Origin: Reticulitermes lucifugus
Lineage: Eukaryota > Arthropoda > Insecta > Blattodea > Rhinotermitidae
NCBI GenBank assembly: GCA_026260175.1
Contig: JAKCWW010001018.1
Coordinates: 1 to 64,000, forward strand
Reading direction: 5' to 3'
DNA: 64,000 nucleotides
How positions within the stretch are numbered: position 1 is the stretch's first letter; each line of letters opens with the position of its first letter. The notes beneath the pieces were generated by a model that saw only the letters and a list, made by a program, of their open reading frames with translations, was not told the DNA's origin and made no database searches. The position numbers and the translations under genes are program-made. Positions 35,401 through 45,425 of this stretch are shown here, one piece after another.

Positions 35401-35958
35401 ACTGCTCACATTGCAGAACTTTTGGCAAAGCTGAAAGCTGATGCTCCAGATCTTGCTGAGAAGGTCTCGGAGCTGCAGAAAGCTGATAGGTATGTATTCT
35501 AATGGTGTATCAGGCCCTTCTTGGAAGAGGTTTACAAATTTAGATTACCATATGTATGCACATACCAGACACTCCCCTTTTTTACTTTTGTTTGTAAAAT
35601 TTCTGAATTCCAAAAACTTCGGTGTCATGGATAGAGTGAGTTCTGATATTGAGTTGTTAAATAAGGTACATTAAAACTTTGGTCCTTGTAGTTATTTTAT
35701 GAAACACATATAAGCTCCTAGACTGTCAGAGGATTGTTTGACTAATGTGAGGCCTTTTGTTTTGATGAATGTGTACATTGTTTGTGTTGTGATAGGCATC
35801 TGAAAGACCTGTATGCACAACACCAGAGCCTGTATGTTGACAAACTGGTCCCAGGAAAGATTGCTCGGCAGTCATTTGTTGACACTGAGAATCAGCTTAA
35901 CAAGAAGAAAGAGGAATGTGTAGAGAAAATCAACACACTTGTTAAGTCACTACAATAA
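26166..35958 (+). CDS. RPN1: Ribophorin I, oligosaccharyltransferase subunit (whole gene span, 10 coding exons)
   Basis: Subunit of the ER oligosaccharyltransferase complex, which transfers the preassembled glycan to Asn in nascent proteins; RPN1 helps bind substrate and the ribosome/translocon. Ten exons join in phase to 608 residues, against 607 in human. A signal peptide (residues 1 to about 24, hydrophobic IIVVILM, cleavage near CNA) is followed by a large luminal domain with [59 protein letters not shown] and [18 protein letters not shown]. One membrane helix lies near 438-457 ([18 protein letters not shown]) before the cytosolic RLDFSITK and a coiled-coil C-terminal tail. The start at 26166 gives the full signal peptide; a second in-frame ATG lies at codon 5. 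The first intron has a GC donor. It is divergent from the phosphatase gene. Confidence 0.97.
26427..27318 (+). other. RPN1 intron 1 (GC-AG)
   Basis: Begins GCAAGT and ends TTTCCTAG. AT-rich, with a G-run near 26690. No repeats or open frames recognised. Confidence 0.85.
27319..27438 (+). CDS. RPN1: RPN1 coding exon 2
   Basis: Acceptor TTTTTTTCCTAG, donor GTT|GTAAGT; 40 codons, [15 protein letters not shown] to [10 protein letters not shown]. Phase 0 on both sides. Matches the less conserved luminal segment before VETVYTH in vertebrate RPN1. Confidence 0.92.
27525..27800 (+). mobile_element. (TTTAC)-tailed tRNA-SINE, plus orientation
   Basis: The head GCTGAGATAGTTTAGTCCAT aligns with GGCAGCCAGGATAGCTTAGT of other copies. 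The body has GACTGACTCTGGGTCACACC and GTAGCTGGAGCATGAAGCTG. Contains a G-run with an N at 27689. Confidence 0.6.
27860..28140 (+). mobile_element. Penelope-like element end with hammerhead-like core
   Basis: At 28041-28087: CCCGTGAAGATGGGACCG, a loop, TATCCCGAAACGTCGGTAAA. GTGAAGA stands for CTGAAGA, stem II is GGGA/TCCC, then GAAA and a GTC triplet. Stem I can pair TTGACC with GGTAAA except for one base. No reverse transcriptase is present nearby. Confidence 0.5.
28995..29085 (+). mobile_element. Family 2 partial copy
   Basis: TGATTTTCTGGGATATGACA then CACTGTGAGAACCTTAAATC: arm start and tail of family 2 with most of the palindrome missing. Confidence 0.5.
29257..29505 (+). CDS. RPN1: RPN1 coding exon 3
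   Basis: Acceptor TTTGTTACAG, donor GTA|GTAAGT; 83 codons. Encodes [37 protein letters not shown] and [16 protein letters not shown], close to vertebrate VETVYTHVLHPYPTQITQ and GNHYFYSPY. Confidence 0.95.
29764..29967 (+). mobile_element. Palindromic element, family 1 (complete, exact target-site duplication)
   Basis: 204 bases between two exact copies of CCAGGTTACAGAT (29751-29763, 29968-29980). Arms CTTATAACAACCAACAAATG and its inverse CATTTGTTGGTTGTTATAAG enclose a core with hairpin GACAAC-TT-GTTGTC, CAAA for GAAA, and ACATATGTA. The one-sided end TGCACGGTATATATAATATA is shared with copies at 38.6 and 39.4 kb. Confidence 0.75.
30522..30660 (+). mobile_element. Family 2 copy
   Basis: Arms CTGAGGTCTTTATTCTTATG / CCAAATCCCAGAAGAATGAA and inner GGAATGTGGCACC / GTGATGTGGCACC. 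The centre has CTTTGAAGCTGAGACTGCTG and GTCTGGAAATGCTGGTA, a decayed core. Confidence 0.5.
30821..31030 (+). CDS. RPN1: RPN1 coding exon 4
   Basis: Acceptor CAATTTTTTAG, donor AAG|GTATTT; 70 codons. Encodes [37 protein letters not shown] and [17 protein letters not shown], the most conserved block of the luminal domain. Confidence 0.96.
31031..31893 (+). other. RPN1 intron 4
   Basis: GT-AG intron, AT-rich, no recognised repeat. Confidence 0.8.
31894..32086 (+). CDS. RPN1: RPN1 coding exon 5
   Basis: Acceptor TTCATTACAG; ends G|GTAATT in phase 1. Encodes [39 protein letters not shown] and [20 protein letters not shown]. Confidence 0.96.
32087..32819 (+). other. RPN1 intron 5
   Basis: GT-AG intron (phase 1), AT-rich; nothing recognised. 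Confidence 0.8.
32820..33058 (+). CDS. RPN1: RPN1 coding exon 6
   Basis: Acceptor TTTTCACGTGCAG, completing the split Gly; donor GAG|GTAAGC. Encodes [39 protein letters not shown] and [20 protein letters not shown], matching vertebrate ALKMRFVDHVFDEQVID and TYLDTFGRPV. Confidence 0.96.
33252..33535 (+). mobile_element. (TTTAC)-tailed tRNA-SINE, plus orientation
   Basis: The head GCCAGGATAGTGTAGTCAGT contains an A-box-like part, the B-box-like part is AGATTTCAAATCCTGG, the body has GGGGCCCACCCAGCCTTCTA, and the tail is TAGCTTTATCTTTAG. Clean full-length example; no duplication found. Confidence 0.7.
33765..34190 (-). mobile_element. LINE 3'-end remnant, antisense to RPN1
   Basis: The minus strand reads [20 protein letters not shown], then [17 protein letters not shown] and [15 protein letters not shown], the C-terminal tail of an insect endonuclease/reverse-transcriptase LINE ('GRPRTRW...DREEWR'). 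Upstream [13 protein letters not shown] and [11 protein letters not shown] continue it in another frame. Confidence 0.7.
34295..34338. repeat. (ATT)n microsatellite
   Basis: About 14 ATT/TAT units with one interruption (ACTGTT) inside RPN1 intron 6. Confidence 0.9.
34512..34631 (+). CDS. RPN1: RPN1 coding exon 7 (transmembrane helix)
   Basis: Acceptor TCCTGTTTCAG, donor AAG|GTGAGT; 40 codons. Encodes [15 protein letters not shown], then the single membrane-spanning helix [17 protein letters not shown], then RLDFSITK, identical to the vertebrate post-membrane motif VRLDFSITK. Confidence 0.96.
34632..35088 (+). other. RPN1 intron 7
   Basis: GT-AG intron; no recognised feature. Confidence 0.8.
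35089..35232 (+). CDS. RPN1: RPN1 coding exon 8 (cytosolic tail)
   Basis: Acceptor TTCTGGCAG, donor CTT|GTAAGC; 48 codons, [20 protein letters not shown] to STKDINAFL. Corresponds to the cytosolic helical tail after the membrane span. Confidence 0.93.
35362..35489 (+). CDS. RPN1: RPN1 coding exon 9
   Basis: Acceptor TTCCCTTCCAG, donor AG|GTATGT, phase 2. Encodes [20 protein letters not shown] and [17 protein letters not shown], heptad-like and matching the vertebrate segment with CDRVSEMQKLDAQVKEL. Confidence 0.93.
35490..35795 (+). other. RPN1 intron 9
   Basis: GT-AG intron, phase 2; no recognised feature. Confidence 0.8.
35796..35958 (+). CDS. RPN1: RPN1 coding exon 10 (stop codon)
   Basis: Acceptor TTGTGATAG completes a split Arg. 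The reading runs [20 protein letters not shown] to [13 protein letters not shown] and the stop TAA at 35956-35958. The end position matches the human C-terminus (TKIDHILDAL) to within a residue or two. Confidence 0.95.
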
Positions 35959-38204
35959 AGAAGATGAATGAGAGTTGGTTGCATAATGAGTGAAAGTTGC
36001 ATTCCTGTGGTACAGTGTAAGGTATTCATGCTGAACATGTTAAATCATCACATTCCATCATCAGCATAATTTTGTGTGCTTTTGTTGTGGTGAAGTATAG
36101 ATCAGAGTTTCTTTTTATCATGTCTATAATAAGTGAAGTGTTGACAGTAATTTTTTATGTCATGATGGGCATGCTGGGGTATATATACTTGTTTAAGAAT
36201 GCTTTTTGATATACAAATGACTGTTGTTCATGAAACTAAATAAAATAAAATTAAGTGACTGCCATATATTATAGAAGTTATGAAAATATTACAGTACAGG
36301 TTTTCTCTTGGCTAGGTTAGGGTCACATATTGTGTGCATATTAGCTAACTGAGGTTCCTGCTTCCAAGTGAGCCTATTTCACAAAACGTGTCAATGCACA
36401 CAAAAGCGTTTCAATCTGAACAGCCAAGCAGGTTCATCCTGAACCACCAGAACAACTTCCACAAAACAAATAATGCTGACACAGGTATTTGTAAGGTTCT
36501 AATATTTAATATGTAGGATTTTCATAATTTATTTACATTTATTATATTGCACTCAAAATTCCAATTAATCTATGTTACACTAAGAACTTCCTCATGTAGC
36601 TGAAGTTTCACAGAAAGATGACATCCTTGTGCAAATACTGAGATAATTTCTGAATGGTTTGTAGTACATTATTTGCATGTTTCTTTCCATTTTTTTGCCT
36701 GTCCCAGTCATGCAGTTTGCTGGATTACATAAAAAAATAGAAGGATATTTCTGTATCAAAGTTTTACTAGAGTAAACATATCTTATTATCTTACAGAAGA
36801 AATTGATGTATAAGGTTCCACAGTTCATACAAAATGTACAAAATAGCACTGAGTAAGAAACAAGTTTTGTGCCTTTCTGGCACCTGTACATACAAGTGAA
36901 CACTGCATGTTCTTTTTTCCACAGAAATGGTACACTCTTAAATTAAGACATAGGAAAATTAATAAATAATGTATGTCCAATTAATATACGCTGAGAGACT
37001 TCATCAAGATACAGGGGAGAAAGAAAAAGATTTTGATACAAAACCTCAACAGCATTTCCATGCCAGCAGTCTGCCAAGAAGCACACCAAGAATGGGTCAC
37101 TAACTTTTCAAAGTTCATGTATCTGGATTGATCTATGCTACTATGAAATGCTGAAAGGAGGCAGTTGTTTTATCATTTATTCTTAACAGGAACAGTTTTG
37201 TTTTACCACTGCCATTGCACAGTTATGCACTAAACACACTGTCCAAGTTATTTCATATCCCCTTAGGATGCAAGCACCAAACAAAAATAGAGTAAAAAAA
37301 TAAAACTAAGCTATTCTTATACAACATGATTTTCTACAATTAACATGGCATTTACAAGTATGGCAATACACAATTTTACTACAGAGGATAAATCCAACAG
37401 TCATAGTAATAACTGCAAGCTGGCTGCTGAAATTTGATCCTACTCTGAATCCATGTTCCATGGTATAATATTAATACATCTTTCTTACATGTTAGCGAAT
37501 GTTAAATTTCCTTGTAACAGTCTTAAAAATTCTTGTGACTTGTATATTCAACATCAAATTAAAAGTCGATCGAATGGTTTCTAATTTGTGCAGAATTAGA
37601 ATCAATGTGTATCAACATATAGCACTTCCTTTTCTAAGGTAAAATGTAAAGCTAGTTATAAAACTGATTGGCTCGTGAAGAGTAAATGAGAGTAACTAAA
37701 CTGTAGTCCTCCTTTCTGTTCTGTGGCTTGATAAATTGTAATGTTTCATGAAAATAAAGGTGAAATAACTGTAACGACATAAAATAATGTTTCTCGTTTA
37801 TCAGGAAAGAACTATCCCAGAGTTGCTAGTCTGTGACACTGTAAAACAAGAACACTGAAGCTATACCTATACATGGTACATGTCTCCAGTGTTCCATACC
37901 TCCATTTTTTGTCATCTTTGAATAGTGAGAACTGTGCTGTCACATTAACTACCTTACCTGTCGCACAGTACTGTCTGTATCATCCAACTTTGCGTAATTG
38001 AATTTACACCTGTGTACAATCACAGTATCACTTGTGAGATTTGAAGTTTCCACAGCAGTTTTCACCTTTCAGTGTTCCTCACTGTCAAAGATTTCTCATT
38101 GCACAGAAGAGACTTGCTTTTCAAGAATCTATGATGTACCAGTGTTCATTATTATTATTAGTCTTATGCTACTTACAATCTTGAATAATTTTTAAAATTT
38201 GCTT
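35959..38204. other. RPN1 3' UTR and downstream flank
   Basis: The first 300 bases are the likely 3' UTR. The rest is AT-rich without a convincing open frame. An AATAAA near 37755 may end a longer RPN1 transcript. Confidence 0.5.
36239..36244 (+). promoter_or_regulatory. Likely RPN1 polyadenylation signal
   Basis: AATAAA about 280 bases after the RPN1 stop, overlapping further A-rich signals (AATAAAATAAAA). Position and sequence fit a proximal poly(A) site. A second AATAAA near 37755 could serve a longer form. Cleavage position unknown. Confidence 0.55.
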
Positions 38205-38480
38205 CCCATCACTTGTTTCCTGCCTTGTATGAAAATTGTATTTAGTCCATGTTTTATGCAAACTGTCAAGGATGGTGAGAAGGCCGGGACATGTAGCAAC
38301 CACTGGTACGGTACGAAATATATACCTGATTTTAGCAAGAAAACCGGTATGGAAGAAATCAGTTGTAAGACCTATCCATAAACAGGAGGATAATAGTAAA
38401 ATAGGTCCTACAGAAATGGGATGTGAGGATGTGGACTGGATTGATATGACTCGGGTTAGGGTCCAATGGTGGTAGAAAAA
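38205..38480 (+). mobile_element. LINE C-terminal fragment
   Basis: TEMGCEDVDWIDMTRVRVQW fits the LINE tail 'LRETGCEDVDWIQLAQDRVQW'. Upstream ILARKPVWKKSV may belong to it. Same family as the copy at 39.6-40.45 kb. Confidence 0.55.
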
Positions 38481-38520
38481 ATGAAATGCTCTCAACTCTG
38501 TTTAGAGTGCAGCAAATATA

Positions 38521-38665
38521 ATTTGCTGGCAATATAGAAGTGCCGAAATGCGCATAGGGGTAATCTTTTAATAAAGAAATCAGTGACAAACTTGTTTNGG
38601 TGCATTTGTTGGTGTGAGTTGATCAATTGTACAAAAATGCATGGTAAATATAACGTGAAGTTCAT
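38521..38665 (+). mobile_element. Family 1 single-arm copy with ribozyme-like stems
   Basis: Stem II GGCA/TGCC (38528-38544), GAAA (38545-38548), mini-hairpin ATG-CG-CAT, then A and GGGGTAATC, AATAAAG and GGTGCATTTGTTGGTG, TGCATGGTAAATATAACGTG. Compared with 21.5 kb both stems change but stay paired. The CTGATGA box is lost. Single N at 38598. Confidence 0.6.
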
Positions 38666-38739
38666 AATTTGCCTGTCTAAAGTGAAGTGATTGAGAAAAC
38701 ATGTATATTACTGATGGCCCTCTAAAAGACAGGTAATTT

Positions 38740-38919
38740 ATTGAGGATTTTGGTCGTCTGGGATGTTACACTCCGTAGTGGGTAATGTAACACAACCCCA
38801 TATCTCAAAAGACCATTGCACCATCATCTTCAGCAGGTGCCAGGACATAGGGCCTACCAACCCTACATCCCAGAAGACCAGGATCCTCAATATCTGTGCT
38901 ATGGAAAACTCAAAATTGC
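38740..38919 (+). mobile_element. Palindromic element, family 2 (complete, exact target-site duplication)
   Basis: 180 bases between exact ACAGGTAATTT at 38729-38739 and 38920-38930. Arms TTGAGGATTTTGGTCGTCTG and the inverse CAGAAGACCAGGATCCTCAA; one-sided tail TATCTGTGCTATGGAAAACT. The minus strand has an intact CTGAAGATGATGG in the centre. Confidence 0.75.
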
Positions 38920-39153
38920 ACAGGTAATTTCTTGACTTGAGTGACTACTATAGTCTTTCACACTACAAATGAGCGATCAAGCTCATTCACCCACTGCCCA
39001 GCTCAATACAATACAATGGGACAGTTTGCCACAGTTAGGAGGGCAGTATGTACAGTATTCTATTTGAATCTGGTATGTGCATGAAACTAGTTAAGCTAAC
39101 TAAAATTCATTTCAGTGATATCTATAACAAGGTCCAAATAGTTAAACATATGT

Positions 39154-39477
39154 GTTCAAAAATCACCAACTAATGCACATAAACTTTTCAATAGTTTATT
39201 CTTAAAATACNNNNNNNNNNNNNNNNNNNNNNNNNNNNNNNNNNNNNNNNNNNNNNNNNNNNNNNNNNNNNNNNNNNNNNNNNNNNNNNNNNNNNNNNNN
39301 NNNNNNNNNNNNNNNNNNNNNNNNNNNNNNNNNNNNNNNNNNNNNNNNNNNNNNNNNNNNNNNNNNNNNNNNNNNNNNNNNNNNNNNNNNNNNNNNNNNN
39401 NNNNNNNNGTTTATGTGCATTAGTTGGTGATTTTTGAACACATCTCATTTGAAAATGCACGGTAGATACGTCAAGTT
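39154..39477 (+). mobile_element. Family 1 palindrome around an assembly gap
   Basis: TAGTTAAACATATGT (39139-39153) and TAGTTAAACATTTGT (39478-39492) flank it. The arms read TTCAAAAATCACCAACTAAT and its exact inverse ATTAGTTGGTGATTTTTGAA on either side of 198 Ns (39211-39408). One-sided end AAAATGCACGGTAGATACGT. Confidence 0.7.
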
Positions 39478-39579
39478 TAGTTAAACATTTGTCTGATATA
39501 TTGCCTATTCACAGTGGTCAGAAACAAGTTATTTTGAACTTAGCTCTAAAACACGCCATTAAGGTGATTCAAGAAAACC

Positions 39580-40455
39580 AGGAGGCACTGAAGCCGAACT
39601 GAACAAATCAGCATCTGGTCTTTATATAAAATACAAATTTACTTGATGAAAATATAAACATCAAAGAAAACAAAGAAGCTCTATTAGTTGCTAGTGAAGA
39701 GATTGGTCATAAAAGTTAAATACAGAGAAACCTAACTATATATTCATGTTTCATCAATATAATGCAACATCAGATTAAAACAGACAGCTAATGAATTCTA
39801 CGAAAATGTGGCAAATTTCAAACAAAACCAGTACTACTGTAATGATTATATTCACAAAGAGATTAAGAGCAAGTTAAATTGCAGTAATGCTTGCTACTAT
39901 TTAGCTCAGCATCTTTAGTCCTGGTCTACTATCTTAAGAACGTGTGTGTTAAATGAAACCATAATTTTGCATGTTGTTTTGTATGAGTGTGAAACCTGGT
40001 CTCTTACATGAAGGGAGGAATACACGCTAAGGGTTGAGGGTGGTAGAGAACAGGAAGCTGGGGATAATATTTGGCCAAAAATTGAGGAAAATCAGGAGGT
40101 TTGAGAAAACTGCATAATGAGGAGTTTCATAATTTGTACTCCATCTATCAGGGCGGACTAGATGTGTGGCATGTATCTTGCATGAGACATAGTCTAAGTG
40201 CTTGCAATGTTTTGGTCAGAAAATTGAAGGAAAGATACCACCTGAGAGATTTAGGTATAGGTGGGAGGATATTATTAAAATGAATCTTAAATAGGAATGG
40301 AAGGCATGGACTGGATCATCTGGTTGAGGGCTGGGACCAGTTATGGGCTCATGAACATGGTACTGAATATTTGGCATTTCACAAAACAGGGAGTTTCTTG
40401 ACTAGCTGTGCTAACAGCTTCTCAAAAGGGACTCAGCTCCATGGAGTTATTTACT
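39580..40455 (+). mobile_element. LINE remnant, reverse-transcriptase C-terminal half
   Basis: With shifts and stops it reads ENKEALLVASEEIGHKS, KLNTEKPNYIFMF, RLRASYIAVMLATI, a 'YECETWSLT*REEYTLRV' stretch, RKLHNEEFHNLYS and RYRWEDIIKMNLK. These are hallmarks of the widespread insect LINE with CETWSLTLREEHRLRVFENR and RRRWEDNIKMDL. Ends with TCAAAAGGGACTCAGCTCCA. Inactive. Confidence 0.75.
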
Positions 40456-40459
40456 TAGT

Positions 40460-43400
40460 TAAATATTTTTAAGTCTATCCTTTTATGATGTTTTCCCACT
40501 TCTGAAGTTTATGTTGTTTGGTCCTTTCAGAAACAATGACATTAGACAGCCTGCAATATATGCTAATCTTAGACCAATCTAAGTATTTTTTTTTTTTCAA
40601 ATTTGCAATTAAAATTACAGTGACAAATTCATTATTAGGGTCTTGAAGCTTTCTTTTTCTCTTCTGTTCAAAATTCTGAGTTGCCAGGTAATATGGGTGT
40701 TTTGTGCAACCTGGAAAGAAATGGATATAACACAAAAAGCAAAAGAGAAACAGACACGTAACACTGTTTGTTTGTGTACACTTATGAAATATTTAAAACT
40801 GTAGACTATCAAATTTTTAGTATACACTAAACTGAAATACACCATTTTCTTATGAAAGGTTCATGATATTAAATAATGCCTCAAATTTTTACTCATCACA
40901 TAAGCTGACTTTCATCTGCTCAAGTACCAGAAATAATGTTATAGTGCAGGATCTGTCACCATTAGGTACTCTGTATTAAGTCTTGCAAGTATAGCAAGTG
41001 GAAAGATAGGAGTTCTTCCTTGCTTTGATTTTATTCATATCAAATCTCTTTCCTACAGTCACAATATGAATTATTTCATGCTGTCATATTTCTTTTTTCT
41101 CATAAAGGCAAAAAGAAGGGAAGGCTATAATACGTCACAAAAATCTGTACAGCCAACAGGCCACACAGAGAATGTGGACCACAGCTTGTGTACATTTTCA
41201 ACATTCTCTTGTAATAGAAGTGTTGCAAATATGTTCATGAAAATTACCAGGATAAATGAAGAGGGAGTTACTGCAGAAACGTCAAACAGCCACAATACAT
41301 CATTGTACAATATGCCAAATGTTGAGGTAACCACATCTACCATAAATAACAAAATAGGTGAACCACACAAACTTTTTAATTCTGTATGTTCCTCCACACG
41401 GTCTTCATTATATCACCACCACCAAAATCAATCCATCCCCTTAACTCCTCATTCTTGTGTACCCCAAGTCTCAGCATTTTAATTTCACTGTTTCCATGTA
41501 TCCAAATACTTTTTAGAACAGTCATTTTGTTTTACTACATAACAAGGATTTCTGCATACATTACATTTGTCAACTATCAGTGACTTACCATAATTATGAG
41601 GAAACAATATTTTAGTGTAGACTTTTCTGATATATTAGAAGTGATAAAATTACACACTGCATAAACTCAGCTTAACTACTTTCCTCATCACTTCAGTATC
41701 CTCACACTTACAATTATAACAGTTAAATCTATGGAATATACAGCAGGCACCCACCCATCACATTCCCCAAGCACATATGAAGTCTCCTACCTACCACAAA
41801 GCTTGCCACATGCTCTTGTGCAACATACGTCACAAAATTCAAAGGTGGAAACTATGTGTAAGTGAACACTGACATGATTCAGTATAGTGGAGATGCTATT
41901 ACACATTTCCTACATTGTTCTAAGCTTTCTCAACAGTGTTCATAATGGGATTTCCAATGCACATCCCATAGATTTGTGGATCATGCACCAGACCAATAAA
42001 TGAGAGAATTTATTTAAATGCAGCAAGATATCAATCATAAAATGCAAATCTGCCACTTTGTATGACATAGAGTGGTACATGCATGTCTTCAATGTCAATA
42101 CAACCCTTGGAAATGTCGATGTAATGCTCAACCACGAAGAGAAATAATTGCTGGTCTTCTGGTACATGCTATAGCACTTCATCAACTTGTCATTCTGATA
42201 ACACACATCATCCTTCAAAGTGCTGTCAATGTACTGTTAGAAGAGGAAGAGAAACAGTCACATAACAATGAATGGCTTATCTGTCAGTCTTGTGCAGTCT
42301 GTTACAGCACCTTCTATACTCTTCATACTGATAACAGTTACATATATTTAAACTATAAAATATCTTTTGTTTCAAATTATGATCTACACAGTTCATTCCT
42401 GCATCTGTTTGATTTTCAAAGTAAACTTTCAGAAATGTTCTGAGCTTTTACAGGACAGGGAATCAATAGTCTCCCTTCTGAACTGCTAAAGCAGCCGACA
42501 TTTCAAAAATTTCTACTGATCAGTTCTGCTGTGAAGTGATGGACCAAATAGAACCTCACACACTGGCATTGTTCCTATGCAGTGTAGACAAGCACACATA
42601 CTCATATTGTATCCAATGATTTGCTGAAGCCAAGTGATGACACTACAATTTTCCAAGAAGACCTGCACTGCTATGGTATCAATTTGTCACAATGATAATT
42701 CTAAGTTGACTTTAAGAATTCTTTCATTTGGCTATAATGTAATACCAATTTTCTATTATTTCTATACCTAACACAAGATATTTCTTAACAAAGTTAACTT
42801 GGAGTTGGGAAGTACCTGGCCCATATCAAGTCAGGGAACAATGTAATACCTGCATGCAATATATAATACAATTAAGTTGGTTAGTAAGAAAAATAATTAT
42901 GTGAATATGTAGGATTATAAAACCAATATAAATTTCATGTTCATATCACAACAGTGAAACTATTCAGATACATATTGAGACCTCACAGCACAAACAACTG
43001 AGAAAGATGTACATATTTTATCCATTCTGTTAATCACACTTTTTAACTGCAGTGGTTTTGTGTCAAATGAGATGGGTCAGCAAGTGGTCACAGCCTATAT
43101 GAAGGAAATACCCAGACATTTACCTGGAGAGACTGAGGAAAACATGAATAACAACAGTGAGGATAAGCTGAACCTCAACCAAACAATCACTTTTGTATGT
43201 TCTAGAATACAAGTCTAGGACATAAACCGCAAAGCGGATACGGGATTCACAGCACTGGAGACCTGTGTAATATTATGTCTTTGTCAGGGTGAGGACAAAA
43301 CACTGAATCCAACTTGTCTAGAAACAGAGAGACAAATGGAGAGTATTTTTGGTACTCCTTCCAGATGGTGTTAAAAATGTGAAAACAAGAAATGAACTAG

Positions 43401-45235
43401 AACCTGTGAATAAGAATTTCTTATTGAACTACCATTCAATTAATGGCAGTATTTCATCTTCTAAGTAGCACTGATTGACATGACAATGTGTGAATGATAA
43501 ACTGGAAGGGATGCAGAAGGAAACTGTCATGGCATGTACCTGCAGTCACCGAGGAAAACCGTAAGAATCATGTTAGGACAACGGACCTTCAGGCTAAGAT
43601 TTGAAATTAGGACCTCCCATATCTATGGATTTCTAACCATACAACTGAAATTTTCACTTACAATCTGATACTCAAGATACTTTCTTCGACTGAGTCTGTC
43701 CACAGATTTACACTTAATTCAACAACATAATATTTACATTTTTATATCGTGACATTCAAATTCAGGTGTGCCATGAAGTCATGTTATGGTTCCAGGTAGC
43801 ACTGATGTGGGAACAAAGCTGTGACAAAGAATGTGATGGAAGTTAGATCACAACACAGTTCTGACATATATTACTTGCAGGCCACTCTCTTGTAAATTTC
43901 TCAACTCATGGATCACCAGTAACTGCCTCCCCTGTCTTTTGTTCACTATGTAGTATGTGTGAATGTCATGATCAATGCATAACAAAAAAATGAACAACCG
44001 TAACCATCTGATATGCGTTTGGAGAAACAAAAAAAAAAAAAAAGTAAGACACTTTCATTCAAAACTAAAGCTAACATCCTTTCCTTGCATAGTTAACACT
44101 TATGTAAAGAAGGGATGGATATATGAATATAAGCATGGCAGGTGAGTAAACTTTATAACCATTAACCATCAAAGAATAGGATATCTCTGAGAACCAGGAA
44201 GAAGGGATTTAACTTCCCCACTCAGAATTTAATCTGAGCCTTTTACATAAATTACATAGTAGGCATCCCAAGGTTGTGCTAAGCACAACATCAATAGGAA
44301 ACTTTATTACAAGACAATACTTTCAGTTTCTTTTTCAAATTTTCTACATGGGAAACTGACTCATTCATTTTAACTATCACCATGCTCTAAACAAATCTGA
44401 ACAATAAACAAGTTTATGATAAAAATAAAACATTTCCAAGTGTACTTAAAAACTTTAATAATCATAACGAAGAATAATGTAAAATATAAATTTTGTACAG
44501 ATACATAAATAAACACAAGAACAGAAATTACAAGTAGAAATATAGGTCATCAGGTTCACAATTCAACATACTGTATATAAATGTGGGAAATCTAATTTTT
44601 TACACTTTCTACAGCATATGTACATTTTTTAAAACTTGCACATGTAGGTATGTAACCCAAAATGACCACTTGTAGGGATAAAATTTGTCCTGGCCACACT
44701 GAAATGGATATTGCCATCATAAATTTGAAGCTTCAGCTTACACACATTTCTTAATCCAAGTAACTATGCAGTGCATCTGGGCAGGTTTGTTCCATTACTC
44801 AAAAGGTTTTCAGAGAATATTTTTATGTTCTGCTTAAATTTTTATTAAAATGATGATGTACTTAGTCTGACATAAGTGACACGTTTTAACTACAAAAACA
44901 CTTTAGTTGCTGTTGTCCTAATGTTTTAATCAGCAGATGCATATTAAGTGACCAGCTTAACCTATCGAATTGCCTATGCAACTGAAATTTATACAGAAAT
45001 GCTGTCAGCATATCAATTTTTGTGTAATCAAATATCCACAAATTCTTTTAAGTACTTCATATGACTCCACTTATTTACATTTATTTCTATACACTAAATT
45101 CAGGTAAAAAAAAACATTTTGGAGACGATTTACTATTGTTCAGAGCTACGTATTAACTATCACGAGTAATTCATACACTGAAAAATAAACATATGACTGG
45201 CAAAGTAAATGTAACAGGACTATGAACATCACAGC
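40460..45235. other. No gene recognised
   Basis: AT-rich, many short frames without protein character. A weak SINE-like stretch at 43530-43665 (compare 10810-10935: GGCTAAGATTTGAAATTAGG). Poly-A runs at 40589 and 44028. Nothing else supported. Confidence 0.5.
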
Positions 45236-45425
45236 CTTCTTGCATGTGACGCCGTGCAGTCTGGTAGAAACTTACCTACATATGCAACATACTCCTCCAC
45301 TTCAAAGATGGAGCTAGTACATTCCTCCGAAATGTCAGTCAATTTCTAACAGACTACATGGCGTCACATTCCAAAAAATGGTAATCTTTATAGTCCGTGC
45401 CATGTAAACCTCAAATCTCATGTAA
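45236..45425 (+). mobile_element. Palindromic element, family 2, with hammerhead-like core
   Basis: Arms GTGACGCCGTGCAGTCTGGT and ACAGACTACATGGCGTCACA. The core TTCAAAGATGGAGCTAGTAC, then CATTCCTCCGAAATGTCAGT: AAAGATGGAG for CTGAAGATGGAG, stem II GGAG/CTCC, GAAA, GTC triplet. Tail CATGTAAACCTCAAATCTCA. Confidence 0.6.

Noticed and set aside
41066-41482. 138-residue open frame
   Set aside because: No initiation or splice context, no homology I recognise, and AT-rich chance composition.
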